Below, one piece after another: positions 34,512 through 46,631 of a stretch of 64,000 nt of DNA; the first letter of the stretch is position 1; each line of letters begins with the position of its first letter. Position numbers and translations under genes: made by a program. This stretch comes from Acholoe squamosa (taxonomy: Eukaryota; Annelida; Polychaeta; Phyllodocida; Polynoidae), in contig OX439039.1 in the NCBI GenBank assembly GCA_949317995.1, forward strand, positions 16,173,282 to 16,237,281, in the 5' to 3' direction. The notes under the pieces are model-generated. The model was not told the DNA's origin, searched no databases, and worked only from the letters and a program-made list of their open reading frames with translations.

Positions 34512-34570
34512 ATTTTACAGCCCCCTGTATCCAAAAAAGACCCAGGTGCCCACTTTCGGTGGATTGACCC

Positions 34571-34617
<47 letters not shown>
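34571..34617. repeat. (TA)n microsatellite, right of the 33299 element
   Basis: A TA array of about 47 bp with a single AAA interruption near 34583, similar to the interruption in the right-hand array at 5652-5721. Confidence 0.95.
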
Positions 34618-34619
<2 letters not shown>

Positions 34620-35712
34620 ATACCAATATGACATATATCACATACCAATTTGACTGTATTTGATGACTATTTGAATTTTTATAAGCTGTTGCTAGCCTTT
34701 GAATGTGAATGGAACAAAAATATTCTTTTTACAGCTTTTTCTCCCCTCCAAACTGCATAGTTACTAAGGAAATAGAAATTCCAGGGTTAAATGGGCGAAA
34801 ATAGGGAGGAATAACAGTTATTTAATAACTATGCATATTTGAAGAGTACTGTAGAGCTTAAATCAGGTTCTGAATTCTGTCCCAAAATCATTACATCCCA
34901 TAAGCTAAAAAGGCCAAAGTGATTAAATTAGTCATTAATGATAAAAGCCATGTTACAATACACACTTGACAATATAAGACAGTGCAGCATACATATCAGG
35001 TTTTCCTACTGATGGCTTTCCTTGCACTGGCAGCATTCTTTGCACAGACATGGAAAATCACATGACCACCTTGGGAGAGTAGTGTGTAAAATGGTAACAG
35101 GGTGTGATTTCACTGCGGGGTGTTATTAAGGTAGTTGCTCAGACCAGTTAGTAATATTTTTATTGGAGTATTAACCAAAGAAATAAAAATAATCTCAATA
35201 ATAACTCCGAGATTAGTATCCAGCGATTAGACCTAAGAACAACATCCGAATTCTATCTCTTAAGGCTGGTCAAATGAAAAGGAGCTAAAATGGAACGGTT
35301 TTGTTACATTTCCAATCCATGTTTTTTTTTCAAAACCTTACCAAATGGAATTATTGCAAAAGATATATTACATACAGTCAAATTGATGTGCAATATGCAT
35401 AGTTTTCAGCATATTGTGCCAAATAATGGAAGTGAATTTCCTCAATAGATCTACTGTAATCACCTCCCTTAAGACTCTCATTCCCAAGGAAACTAATGTA
35501 GAATGTATTGACCATTATGATGGCTAAAACTTATGAACGATTGATAGCATTTGGAATATGAATAATGATTCCTATATTCTAGTAAATGACCCATTCTAAG
35601 GGTCAAAAGTCTACCAGAGGTTGCTTAAGACGATGAAGTTGGGAGTAAAGGGGAACAGCAACAGAGAGATTCCTCGTTACAATTCACATAGAAAGGATTT
35701 GAAGATGTTATG
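34618..35712. other. Unassigned AT-rich DNA
   Basis: Starts with a short direct repeat of TATCACATACCAAT. Nothing else recognised. Confidence 0.5.
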
Positions 35713-35866
35713 TTATTGTGGTGGTCGTGAGTCTTTCTCGAGGTACCTTCGACCATGTCCATGGTCCTCGTGGGCGACGTAGAGAGCACCTCCTCTACCC
35801 GACACCTGGGGGCGCTGGAGTCAAGAGCCACATCACCACATGGTCACGTGGCCCTCGACTCTGGTG

Positions 35867-35873
35867 TATATAA
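35867..35873 (+). promoter_or_regulatory. TATA box of solo LTR 2
   Basis: TATATAA preceding a GC-rich leader, about 250 bp before the AATAAA. Confidence 0.7.
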
Positions 35874-36125
35874 GGCCTTTTCACGGCCTTCCTCAGGGTC
35901 AGTCCAGTCGTGACGGACCATTGTGAGCGATGGTTGGCGGCTGCCCGACTACCACATACTAATACTTCTCTGTGCTGTTGCACAGGGAAGCTGTATGTTG
36001 CTTTGTTGAAGTAGACACTAGAAGGCTGTGCTAGTTGTCTAGTGTTGAGATAGATTGTTTAGTAGGTTGAACACTACTACTGGTGAACTGCCATCAAGAA
36101 TGGCTGATGCCTATGCGTTGTTGAC

Positions 36126-36131
36126 AATAAA
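36126..36131 (+). terminator. Polyadenylation signal of solo LTR 2
   Basis: AATAAA about 80 bp before the LTR end. Confidence 0.65.
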
Positions 36132-36213
36132 GTTTTAACTGGAACCTGACTAGTTGTTCTTCGTTGTCTATCAAAAGATTCAATTAACATCAAGAGGTAG
36201 AACGCTACATTAT

Positions 36214-36619
36214 TATTAAATTTTCATCTGTCCTGTATATGCACATAATTTGTACATAATTTCAAAATACTGGCATATCAACAGGATGACAGGGTCCTCC
36301 ATGAAGGGCTGTGAGTGGGTAATGAGTGTTAAATGTGGTTTCGACAGCTAACATGATATTCATGGTAAGATACAAAAGTAGATATATAACCATGTCTGTG
36401 CACATGAATATCAGACACATAAAGGAGGGGATAATAAGAGGAGATAAAGAGAGTATGGGATGTTTCAGCAGCTGAGGCACCCAATAAACTGATAAAAGAT
36501 AAACTGTTATTTTCATCACAGCCAAACCAGCTAAACAAGGACAGCCATTGCCATAATCATCACTCTAATTATTAGGGTGTTGCACTAGGCTCATAAATTA
36601 TGCCAAAATATTTCAGGTT
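36214..36619. other. Unassigned AT-rich DNA
   Basis: No supportable gene or repeat found. Confidence 0.45.
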
Positions 36620-36815
36620 CTCTCACATTGCCACACTTAATTATTTGGCACATCTGCACATCTCTTTCTATAGTTAGTGGGAGTGTCTTTTCATTAATGT
36701 TCAATTTGATCAAATTTGCGAAACATTGTTTAAAACCTAGCCAATACTCCATTTCCATTATCACACCTATTAGGGCATATTATCGTATTGCCCTGAAGGC
36801 AAAAGTATCTTTAAT
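36620..36815 (+). repeat. Dispersed repeat family D, copy 2
   Basis: Diverged direct match to 17490-17700. Confidence 0.5.
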
Positions 36816-39800
36816 TTCATTGACTTGTCCATAAGGTAGTGGTTAATTACAATGTTTGTAAGCCTGTCACCCAGATGGCTGATGCTTAGAAGGTTTGGCA
36901 TTTTAGACTCATTTATTGAGTTAGGGAAAAGCACGAATTAGATAGTTCCAGTCATATAGTGTTCTTGTACATTGCCATAAGCACAATCATCATATTTTAT
37001 GATTTGGCAGAACTGGAACACTTTCAGATTTTATGAGATATTGTATCAACCTTCCTTCTATTTTCATGTTGACAAAGATGTTTCCACAGTTCCTGCCTCT
37101 GGGTCATTCATGATGTGGACATGTTTTCCTCTTTTTCGTATTCCTCCCTGGTGAAAATACCTATGCCAGGCTCGGGGCCTGAACTCATCTGATTCATACA
37201 TAGACAGCTCACAGAGGATCTCTATATCTTCTATGGGACCGACAGCCCTTAATGGCTTGTGGGAAGAATGAAAAGGAGCGGCTGTCTATAGAGCAGATCT
37301 AAGGGCATTTCTATGTGAAGAGCCCATTGTCAAAGGTCCACTCTTTTTTAATTATAAAAGTTACATGAAGTAAAGAAAATAAGATAACATCAAATTGGGA
37401 ACTGGAAAACAATGTTGATGTCTAAATGCCATCCAGGGGGAAACCATTGATGTCTGTATGACTGTAAAAAATTTTGGCCTCTGCAAGGCTTGGAGGACAA
37501 GGAAATATTGTACAGAGTGACAGACAACAATAAAGTCCAGAACTCTCCTACATGTACTGATCCCGCACCACCAGGGCTGAGCTAGGCAGTATTGCAATGT
37601 CTCTTTAGAGATTAATGTTGGGCCTAAGGGGGGGGGGGTGCATCTGTAGTGTCAGCCTTTCAAGGTCACGCCTTCCTAAGAGAGAAAGGTCCCCAGGTAG
37701 GGAAGAGGGGTGCATGGCTGTACGCATAGGAATGGATATATTCCTATGGAAACTTGATGTATACATATGGTTTTACACCATGTTTAGGCCTGCTGGTACC
37801 ACATAATTTATATGATAGTTGAACACAGGCCTGGTAAATGTCATGTAATCTAAACAGAACTTTAAATCAAGGATTCCTTTTGAAGGACAGTCCTGAAATG
37901 TGTTTCATTGACCTTTTTATTACCTCGATTGCATGAATACAGTACCTTAGTTTTATATCATGCTGTATAAGGATTTTGAGGTCAACATATTGGATCTTGA
38001 TCTTCAGTTTGAACTCTTCAACTGAACTCTTCGACTCCATTAGAAGGAATTTCTGTGCATGTGGTATTATATCTTCATTTCCTTCACAGAATTTCAAGTA
38101 GATTTCCAGCAGGGTATTGGAAGATTCAGAATAGAAACAGGGGACATGTCGTTAATTCCTTAAATATTACATTTAAAAGGACTTTGCAAATATCACCTGG
38201 AATCCTATTCAATTGCATTGTTATTGCGTAGTAGGCTGTTTGTTTGACCTCTCACTACCCTACCACATTTTGCTGTCTAGACATGTGTCTGTAGAGTCTC
38301 ATGACAGATGACACCAGTGTTCTGCAGTGATGTGATGTATCTGTTGTGTACTCTCCACTCTGACAGTGATCTGTCATCTGGGACGCCGCATCCTGTGTCA
38401 GCAGCACTCACTAGGAACCATGGGAGGTCTGACTGGTTTGTACAAGTGACATTTGGGCGGTACTGTCATACTAGTATCAGTAAGCAATAGATATTTCATT
38501 AGGCTTCACCACCATTGCTAGAGGTGCTTCTTTTGGTTATGGCCTCTAATTAATGAAAATCGTCTATAATAGTAGGTACTACTGCAGTCACAATCGATAA
38601 GCCTACAGCCCACTAGATATAACCAGGCACAACTCAAACCTAAGGTATACATCTATGTGGGAAAACTGATTGTATTGGTTCTCTCACTCAGACAATTTCT
38701 GGAGAATCACATTGAACAAATGAGGTGGGAAGAGATTCTACTGAATAGTATGGGACGACGTCTTTCCGGGTTTGCCTTTTAAATACCATGAATTGAACAG
38801 TTGAAAGGGGGGATACAGTGAAGCAGTTGACTATATCATATCAAGCTGATATTCAAAGGGCCGCTAGCCATGTTAGGTTATGACTCACAGTGGCACTATA
38901 TATTACAGCCACTCTGAGATGATCACGTCCTGTATCTCATGGCTTAAATGTTGATATAACTGGAATAACCCCAATGGTTTATGGTTCATTTCTGACTAAA
39001 AAGAAATAAATGCAATGCTTAACTTAAATAATTATCGACTCAATCGACTTCAGCATCATAGATAACCAGCAGTCAGACCAATCCATGTGTCCCACTAGAA
39101 CTTTGTGCAATATAATGGTACTGGTAATAATTTTATATCATAACTTTGTGGTAGGCAAATCGGAATTTGAAGTTTGATTTGGGAAGCAGTTGTGCAGCTG
39201 ATCCTCCACTCTGCACCCAAGGCAATAAAATAGGAAATAAAGAGAGGGAAAGTGGTCTTCCCAAAATGAAGCTACATTCAACGAAGGCTGCGTTCTACAA
39301 TTCAGCAATTTTTGAAATGGGAAAAACCTTATAGGGGTGGTGCCAAATGGTCTATAAGGAGAGGAAATGATGCGGGAAGGGTGGGAGGATATCAGAAACA
39401 GCCATAATCCCATGCATAGTTACTATAAGCAATCAATATTATAGACCAGAAAAACCCCTTAAACTAGGATTCAAGATGATGTTATATTTCATGAATAGGA
39501 TGGTGATGGAAAATCACCGTAAGTGATCATGTATGTAAGGTGGGAGGTTGATATTGGTATCCTTTATTCATGGAGAAATAATCATTTTTGAAAGAAAATG
39601 TCAGATTTTTTTTCAAGAAGATTTGGAAATCATGTCCTCAAAAAGGCTGCTAGGGAGAAATCTCTGTAGCACTGTGGCAAATTCAGTTTGGCATAGGTCA
39701 TATCTATATTTAGATATATGATTTACTATGGCAGCTGCTCTAATAGAATAGTACCAAGTCAGAAGCGGGAGGGAGCAGACTGAAGAGGTGGCATGGCTCT

Positions 39801-39989
39801 GATGTGTGTCAGGAGTCAATATTATTTATCAGGGCTGTCAGAAATCATGGGGATTGGGGTTGGTGGGTGTGACTTGCTGTGCTGATTGGACAGTTCAGAA
39901 AATCAGCTGTGTTGATTGGACAATTCAGAAAAGAAGGACTGTTTACTCACCAGTTCCAATTAAGGCATACTAACAATTATCCTTCCCTA
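36816..39989. other. Unassigned DNA
   Basis: Contains a run of about ten G residues near 37628, and a short tandem duplication of GATTGGACARTTCAGAAAA near 39885-39930. Minus-strand frames at 39613-39819 and 37867-38097 have no clear domain. Confidence 0.45.
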
Positions 39990-40090
39990 TACTGAATATG
40001 CCATTTTCAACTTTGTGCCACTCTTAAGGTCTATCAACCACTGGAATGTGTTACCTCTAAAATAGTAGCTTTATCTAGAAATGGTCAGGC
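39990..40090 (+). pseudogene. Possible LINE ORF2 C-terminal remnant
   Basis: Conceptual translation around 40020-40070 gives RSINHWNVLPLKIVAL, which resembles the R-x-x-x-x-W-N-x-L-P signature near the end of CR1/L2-type ORF2. The match is short and nothing upstream confirms it. Confidence 0.3.
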
Positions 40091-40149
40091 TAGTTGGAAG
40101 TTAACTGGGTTGTGCAGAAGCTTGTATCCATAGGAAAGGTAGGTATACG

Positions 40150-40290
40150 TAGTGCTGAGGGACACAGTTGATTCAATATCCACTTAATCAGATGTGAGCC
40201 TTGTGGTGGTTCCTCAGATTAGAACACAGAAGGTACTGTCCCTTTGGCTAGGAAGCTAGAAATTAGATGGGGGTCTTAGTGGTGTTAAAA
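40150..40290 (+). repeat. Dispersed repeat family F, copy 1
   Basis: Similar in the same orientation to 46965-47075 and 58485-58640. Shared: GATATCCACTTAA-like core, a CAGATGTGAG/CCGGATGTCAG-like block and AGA..AGAAG. Confidence 0.45.
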
Positions 40291-43200
40291 TTGATTTAGT
40301 AGTCTAGCAATCAATTTGTAATTAGATTGTCAGTTTTAAATCATGCAATGGTAGTCTGTATAGATCCCAACTGCCCTTCTCTGCAAACATATCTCCATGT
40401 GCATTTACGTGTTTAATGCAACACTGCAATGTACTTATTTTGTTTTTTACAAACAGCATACCACAACTGATTGGGCTGGATTCCCCTCATTATTGGTTGG
40501 GGCAGAAGTATTTCAGTAGTAATCAGGAAGTGGGTTCGATGACATTGGCTGTCAATTTACTATAAGATTACTAGAATAGTAACCCTTTGTTGTTAAGTCA
40601 CGATTAAGCTCACTGTGAACCTTCTGGGTACTAAGCCTTTTAAAAACCATAAAATGCCACTAAGAAATGCCCTGGACTTAAAACAAGCCAGGGGGAAGTA
40701 TTCATGGAGTGGGCTGGATGAAGTCAGCCTGGCCAAAGTAAGGCATTGTATGTGCATTTAGCTCTGAGGCATACTGCTTAACTTAGGTCCGCCTCACTCT
40801 ATACTAGTTCTCTTGATATAGATCAGAGATGGTCTGGCGCTTCAAACCATACCCCTGATTGGAGATCTGAGAGAGGGCAGAAGGATGCTCCAGCCAATTC
40901 TCTGATGCACAAGCCCTCTAGCATAGCCTGTATTTATAGCTCCTCTTCTGAATCCGAGGGGTTAAAGAGCATAGCTAGGGAAAGCTCCAAGTAGTAATGT
41001 TTGTGAAATGGTTTCAATATGCCATATTGGTCGGTTTAAGTGCGGCTTCTCAGATGGTTTAGAAATATGTGCCGGAGGTAGATTAACCTAGAGCTGTTCA
41101 TAAACCCTGGGGCATCATTCTGCTATACTTAGTGGTCACAGTTGTCAGTTTCAAGCTATATGAACATTGCAAACTGGTTGAATCAATGCTGATCAACCCG
41201 ATTTCAGAGTTTATTCACACCAAAGTGATCTCCAATAAGGGCAGGTCTCAAATAAGGGCCGGGGTATTGACAAGAATAGTATGTACTATTCTTAACCTGG
41301 GTATTGATGCTGAAATACATAGAGTAGACTAACCTATAGCCATCCACATACCATGAAAAGTGCACCCCACTTGGTCAATCCTAAGTGCCCAGGCACTTAA
41401 AAGGATCACTATGGCAGTCTGCTGTCCCTGTCACAGCTAGCACAGTCTGAACGTCAGTCTGACTGTACATCCTGGACTGTGCAGAATGTACTTCATTCAG
41501 GTCTCACTCTGGTATTTCGTACCTTTATATAAGGGTCAGCTTCTGGTCAGGACCAAGTAAAGCAACACTGCACACCAATAGCTATCAAAATGGGAAGAGA
41601 GTCTTTCGAAAAAAAGGTCAAAAGGAGCTATCAGATGCAAAAGAAAACAGAGAAGCATACCCGAAAGCTTGCTAAAGGATGCCCATGAATGGCGTCTCGA
41701 TTGACATTCAAACACTCACATATTGCAAAAGGAAGATGACAGACATTGAAGTATGGTTAAAGGCCTTGCAGTGGGCTCAAAGGCATCATATATATTTGTC
41801 TAGATGACTCTGATTAGGCCTTCTAAGCTTGGCACAACAGATTAACACCCCTCACAGTCATCGCACTGGTTTCAGTTCAATGAGATGCTCAGTTTGATTA
41901 AGGGCCAGAAACTATAATTTATATGTATTTTTCAAATCAATTTCTAGTACTTTGCCTTATCTCTTACTGCTGGTAGTCTAACCATCTCTACATATTTGAT
42001 CCTACATTAATGCTCTGGTGTCGGTCTGAACATGCAATGTGCTATCTGTTGTAGCATGAATTCCCGGTCCAGTAAGCTATATTCTAGACTCCTTGTGGAC
42101 TACTGTGATGAACGAATTATAACCATTGATTATGGAATATATTGCAGATAAGAAGTTGTACTCACATACAATGGCCATACCCAGTTGGTCAGCTGTTGAG
42201 AGAAGTGCTCGGTACTAAGACAGGAACTTACCTGGAAAAACATATACAAATAAATTAGATATTGAAACATATTAAGCTTTGGCATATAATGCTGTAGTAT
42301 TGAGATTTGTGAGGTGCCTTTAGTGAAGTTTGTGATAAACAAATTGATATGGTATTGGAAATGGTGCCTTATTCTTGCTATCTTGGAGTCAATATTGAAA
42401 CGCACTTGATTTTTAAGAGAGGTAATGCCGTAATACTGACACAGCCAGTTTGCTGGGACAAATGTATCAATAGAAATCTCTAAAAAGTATTTGACTCTCC
42501 TCTATCACTATACTTATAAGCAAAAAAATGCTCAAACGATCCAACATGTCCACAAAGGAGCGCAAATGGCTAAAATGCATACCACCTCAACTGAAATATG
42601 TAGTTGGTTTAGGTTTAGTATGATGTTAATGGTTTTCAAGAGTAGGTATGATACCGGCCGACTTTGACAATGATGTTGTCTTTTTTACAGAGATAAGTGG
42701 GTATGACATCTATTTATGCAGCATCATTCTATTTCAGACATACTGAAACCATCGTTAGCTAGTAAAATATATTTTAATCAGGTTTGTTGAATGGACAGAT
42801 TGGATCCCTGAGCCCATATAAAGCTGTTAGATACACCTTTGTATCATTAAACGTTTCTGAGAATAGGTGAGCTCTCCACTGGTCATCATTCCATTAACCT
42901 AGGCTAGGAAGAATGGTCTCTCTCTCCCCAGAGACAAGAAGGACAATGGACTGCTATTCCAATAAGGGATCTGAGAACTTTCCAACACAATGAGCAAAAG
43001 ACCATACTTTATGCCTGTAGGAATATCAAAGGACCCTTAGAGCTTAGGGCACAGAAGATGAAAACATACCCCACCAGGACTTCAAAAGGCGCTTGGCATT
43101 ACCTGGAGGTCCACCTATTATTATGTGAGTTAATCCAGACCTCTTAAAGCCAATCTAAGTGGTTGTATGCCTGTTAACCTGCTCATCGGATCAGCTATTT

Positions 43201-43764
43201 CTAGATACCCCACCCCCCCCCTTCTCTGAATGAAATACAATAGTGAGATAGATGGGAAATGGTGAAAAGAACCTGTGCGGCTCAGCTTCTTTGCCAACCA
43301 TTGATTGTTAAGGTATCACCTGGCGATTCTTGAAGTCGGCCTATCTATTTACTTGGAGTTCATTCAGTAGAGTACTGCTTTCTGTGCTCCCTGGAGGGGT
43401 GGCTGACTTGAGGTGAATCTATTCTAGGAAGGTTAAGGCTAATCTATCTCAGGAGGAGACAGGTAAAGCTTTCTCTGGAGGCAGCCATACCTATGCAAAA
43501 GAGTAGATTATCTCTCAGGATTACCTGCATAAAGATAGAAAGACAGAGGCAGAGAGGGCTTCGACTTCTCAGATTCTGCTAAGGATTTTTATCAATTGTG
43601 CTACACTCACTGACCTATGCAACATATTGGATTAAATGTATCTGGATCATTAGCTTTAATATAGCAAGGCGCACACTGATGGAAAAAAGAGCATCAGCCT
43701 GAGTTTCACCTAGTCTCTGGCACTACCTGAGTATCATGAGAGCCTCTGCTAGAGGTTCTCCCCT
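40291..43764. other. Unassigned DNA
   Basis: Many short frames of no recognised content (for example 42130-42405 minus). No element ends were identified. Confidence 0.45.
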
Positions 43765-43829
43765 GCCATACTCATGCTGAGCCTGCTTAAATGCCACACA
43801 TTGGGAAAAAGGATCAGCATGAGTATGGC
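43765..43829. repeat. Inverted repeat with 16-bp perfect arms
   Basis: GCCATACTCATGCTGA (43765-43780) is repeated inverted at 43814-43829. The flanks contain CTCAGGC-type words also found in the foldback at 19865-20116, so the two may be distantly related. Confidence 0.75.
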
Positions 43830-43952
43830 ACAAGGCTCAGGCATGGTGCCATACTCAGTCTGAATCTAACTGAATTCTCCAGCAAAGCAGGGGTCTAGCC
43901 CCTACACTGATGTCTGAGATTATATCATATCCTAGCACCAACCACACCATGT

Positions 43953-44021
43953 GCCTCATTAGCTCAGTTGATATGGCACTGAACTCTGCATCTGAAGGTA
44001 GTAAGTTTAAGCCCCATTGAG
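43953..44021 (+). repeat. tRNA-Met-like sequence (SINE head or pseudogene)
   Basis: Starts GCCTCATTAGCTCAGTTGATA (tRNA-like acceptor and A box). It continues with a TCTGAAGGT block like the elongator tRNA-Met anticodon/variable region and has a B-box-like AGTTTAAGCCC. The CAT anticodon is not present and the acceptor ends do not pair well, so it is not a functional tRNA. Confidence 0.55.
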
Positions 44022-44403
44022 AATTTTTCTAAAGTCAATCTCGGTAAGTCAATCTTATTGCTACAATGTGAGCATGAATATGCATTCATAATGGGTTTGT
44101 GAGAAAATTGTTCCCTATTAAGCCCCCCCCCTCACCTGTTCTTGCACATACTCAATATCCTTTCTATTATACCCTAGTCCTTGTAACCATGATATCTAAG
44201 AATATAATCTTTTCTATATAGAAATATAATAGGAATTAATCACTAAAACATTTAGAGTATGATCATATCTTTGTAGTAAATGTAAAAGTATGGTCCCAGG
44301 CATATTTCTAATATTTTGGGGCTTGGGAAAAAGTAGAAAACCAGCTTTCAACATACAGAGGGAGCAGATCATATGAGATTTCAAGTGGAGATCTTTCAGC
44401 ACA

Positions 44404-44473
44404 GTCAAGATGGTGTAGTGGTAACATGTTTACCTTCATATGAGAAGGTCCTGAGTTCGATTCCAGTCCAGGG
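44404..44473 (+). repeat. tRNA-like sequence (SINE head or pseudogene)
   Basis: A-box-like TGGTGTAGTGGTAACATG, a strong anticodon-arm-like hairpin (ACCTT...AAGGT) and a B box GAGTTCGATTCC. Acceptor pairing is poor. It lies about 400 bp from two other tRNA-like sequences. Confidence 0.6.
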
Positions 44474-44691
44474 ATGCTTTTCAAAAGCTGCAAGTTTTCA
44501 ACCCAAAATTTTTTGTTATGCAAACAATTTATTTTTTTGTTATTTTCTGACTTGGAAGATGTTGAAGATTCTGTCAGTTTTTAAGCAAGCATCTATTTCA
44601 ATTAGTTACAAAGTTAGGTCTTAGAAAAATACACTGTAATAGATGAGATGTTTCCTATTAAACTGAAAAAATGAAAAATGTTTCTCAGCAG

Positions 44692-44762
44692 CACCAAGAC
44701 TTGAACCTGAGATCCCTCGCATGCAAAGTGAGAATCCTACAGCTGTGCCACCTCTACAACTG
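44692..44762 (-). repeat. tRNA-Ala-like sequence (SINE head or pseudogene)
   Basis: On the minus strand it has A-box-like TGGCACAGCTGTAGGA, an anticodon arm CTCAC-TTTGCAT-GCGAG whose loop would carry TGC (Ala), and a B box GGTTCAAGTCT. One stem mismatch and imperfect acceptor ends argue against a functional gene. Confidence 0.55.
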
Positions 44763-45125
44763 GTAAGCCAGGTTGCATTAGGCATATAAGTAGGACTGTG
44801 CCATACTTACTGAGGACATTGTGGACATTTGTCCTTACTATGGGCATTTTTCCTTACTATGGTAACTCCAGTCTGTGTTTCCTATTAGTCTACTGGGCCT
44901 CATATGACCAATGACATCTAACTATAGTAGGTCTATGGTTGAAATATCATATTGATAGTGCCACTTTCATCACCTGCCCCACTAGCATAGATACAGGTGA
45001 AAATGACTCAGGTACAGGCTGGCTATATCATGTAGTTGAATTAAATTATCTACTGGGAGAGTGAGGGAATAGCATCATCACAGAGCGTTGGTCATCTTAC
45101 CAACCCCATGAATGTTAGTTTACTG

Positions 45126-46172
45126 TTTTCTGACTGTGTGAGTAGTACAGTGAGTTTGGACCATGATCAAGACTGTGTGAGTAGTACAGTGTGTTTGGAC
45201 CATGGTACAGGTACAGACTGTGTGAGTAGTACAGTGAGTTTGGACCATGGTTCAGGTACAGACTGTGTGAGTAGTACAGTGAGTTTGGACCATGGTTCAG
45301 GTACAGACTGTGTGAGTTGTACAGTGAGTTTGGACCATGGTTCAGGTACAGACTGTGTGAGTAGTACAGTGAGTTTGGACCATGGTTCAGGTACAGACTG
45401 TGTGAGTAGTACAGTGAGTTTGGACCATGGTACAGGCTGTGTGAGTAGTACAGTGAGTTTGGACCATGGTACAGGCTGTGTGAGTAGTACAGTGAGTTTG
45501 GACCATGGTACAGACTGTGTGAGTAGTACAGTGAGTTTGGACCATGGTACAGGCTGTGTGAGTAGTACAGTGAGTATGGACCAAGGCTCAGGTACAGACT
45601 GTGTGAGTAGTACAGTGAGTTTTGACCATGGTCCGGCTGTGTGAGTAGTACAGTGATTTGGACCATGGCTCAGGTACAGACTGTGTGAGTAGTACAGTGA
45701 GTTTGGACCATGGTCCGGCTGTGTTAGTAGTACAGTGACCATGGGTCAGGTACAGACTGTGTGATTAGTACAGTGAGTTTGGACCAAGGCTCAGGTACAG
45801 ACTGTGTGAGTAGTTTAGTGAGTTTGGACCATGGTACAGACTGTGTGATTAGTACAGTGAGTTTGGACTATGGCTCAGGTACAGACTGTGTGAGTAGTAC
45901 AGTGAGTTTGGACCATGGTACAGGCTGTGTGAGTAGTACAGTGAATTAGGACCATGGCTCAGGTACAGACTGTGTGAGTAGTACAGTGTGTTTGGACCAT
46001 GGCTCAGGTACAGACTGTGTGAGTAGTTTAGTGAGTTTGGACCAAGGCTCAGGCACAGACTGTGTGAGTAGTACAGTGTGTTTGGACCATGGTCCAGACT
46101 GTGTGAGTAGTTCAGTGAGTTTGGACCATGGCTCAGGTACAGACTTTGTGACTAATGCAGTGAGTTTGGTTC
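45126..46172 (+). repeat. Minisatellite with 45-bp and 39-bp units
   Basis: More than 20 tandem units of the type CTGTGTGAGTAGTACAGTG + AGTTTGGACCATGG + GTTCAGGTACAG, in two main lengths (45 and 39 bp) that differ by 6 bp. Because both lengths are multiples of three, long frames stay open on both strands by default (for example 45108-45644 plus, repeating CVSSTVSLDHG). Indels near 45640 and 45730 shift the frame and some units are degenerate, so the open frames are more likely a by-product than a gene. Confidence 0.95.
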
Positions 46173-46627
46173 ATAATTCAGTGGGATTGAAAGTGTGTAG
46201 GTCAGGCTCTGGCCAAAGTGATTCTTATTTGCTCATCTAACCTATACCATTAACTGAGCGTGAGCTACTGTGCAACAGCACATAATATCCCCTTACATTT
46301 TAAATGCACCCTTTCAGACATCCATTCCATTTACCACCTCCTAACATCGAATTCCCTTTGCTGGGAAAATGGCATAACAGAAAAAAAAAGAAAAGTTAAG
46401 AATCCATAGAATATTTCCTAATGGCACAGAGCTGCGCTGGTTGTTGGTTTCATACTTGTGCCGTATTTGGCATGTGCATATTATAAGATACTTTTTCCAC
46501 ATCAGCCATTCCGAATGCTTATGGGGCCAATAGAAAATGATTTCAGGATGTTAATCCCATCCTCCAGACTCATAACCGAGGGATAGTGAATGAGTAGCAC
46601 TGTAATGTAATTTTAAATGGATGTTGG
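46173..46627. other. Unassigned DNA
   Basis: No supportable gene or repeat found. Confidence 0.45.
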
Positions 46628-46631
46628 TTAA

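Larger units (their letters stand above)
33299..34570. mobile_element. Non-autonomous inverted-repeat element M2 between (TA)n arrays
   Basis: The left end, GGGTCAATCCACTGAAGG (33299), is matched inverted at 34546-34570 with two mismatches, giving terminal repeats of about 25 bp. The 1272-bp interior has no recognised transposase. It contains eight copies of GTAATGGGCGTGAGC in both orientations and a perfect palindrome at 34478-34511. Like the 4154 element it begins GGGT and lies between (TA)n arrays, yet the sequences are otherwise unrelated. Confidence 0.8.
35717..36209 (+). mobile_element. Solo LTR 2, related in structure to solo LTR 1
   Basis: A 493-bp unit from TGTGGTGGTCGTG to AACGCTACA, flanked by TTAT on both sides (35713-35716 and 36210-36213), a clear 4-bp target duplication. 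It has a TATA box at 35867-35873 and AATAAA at 36126-36131 in LTR order. It is GC-richer than the surroundings. The two LTRs share terminal TGTGG and CGCTACA but little internal sequence, so they are probably different families of one lineage. No internal coding region is attached. Confidence 0.85.

Noticed and set aside
39613..39819. Possible LINE C-terminal remnant on the minus strand (YSIRAAAIVNHIS)
   Set aside because: Only a faint resemblance to the R-x-x-x-x-W-N motif (no Trp), and no neighbouring RT.
44373..44624. Open frames overlapping the tRNA-like sequences
   Set aside because: Short, no domain, and they coincide with tRNA-like SINE heads.
45115..45742. Long minus-strand open frames repeating SLYYSHSLY
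   Set aside because: Direct consequence of unit lengths divisible by three in the minisatellite. No start, promoter or domain evidence.
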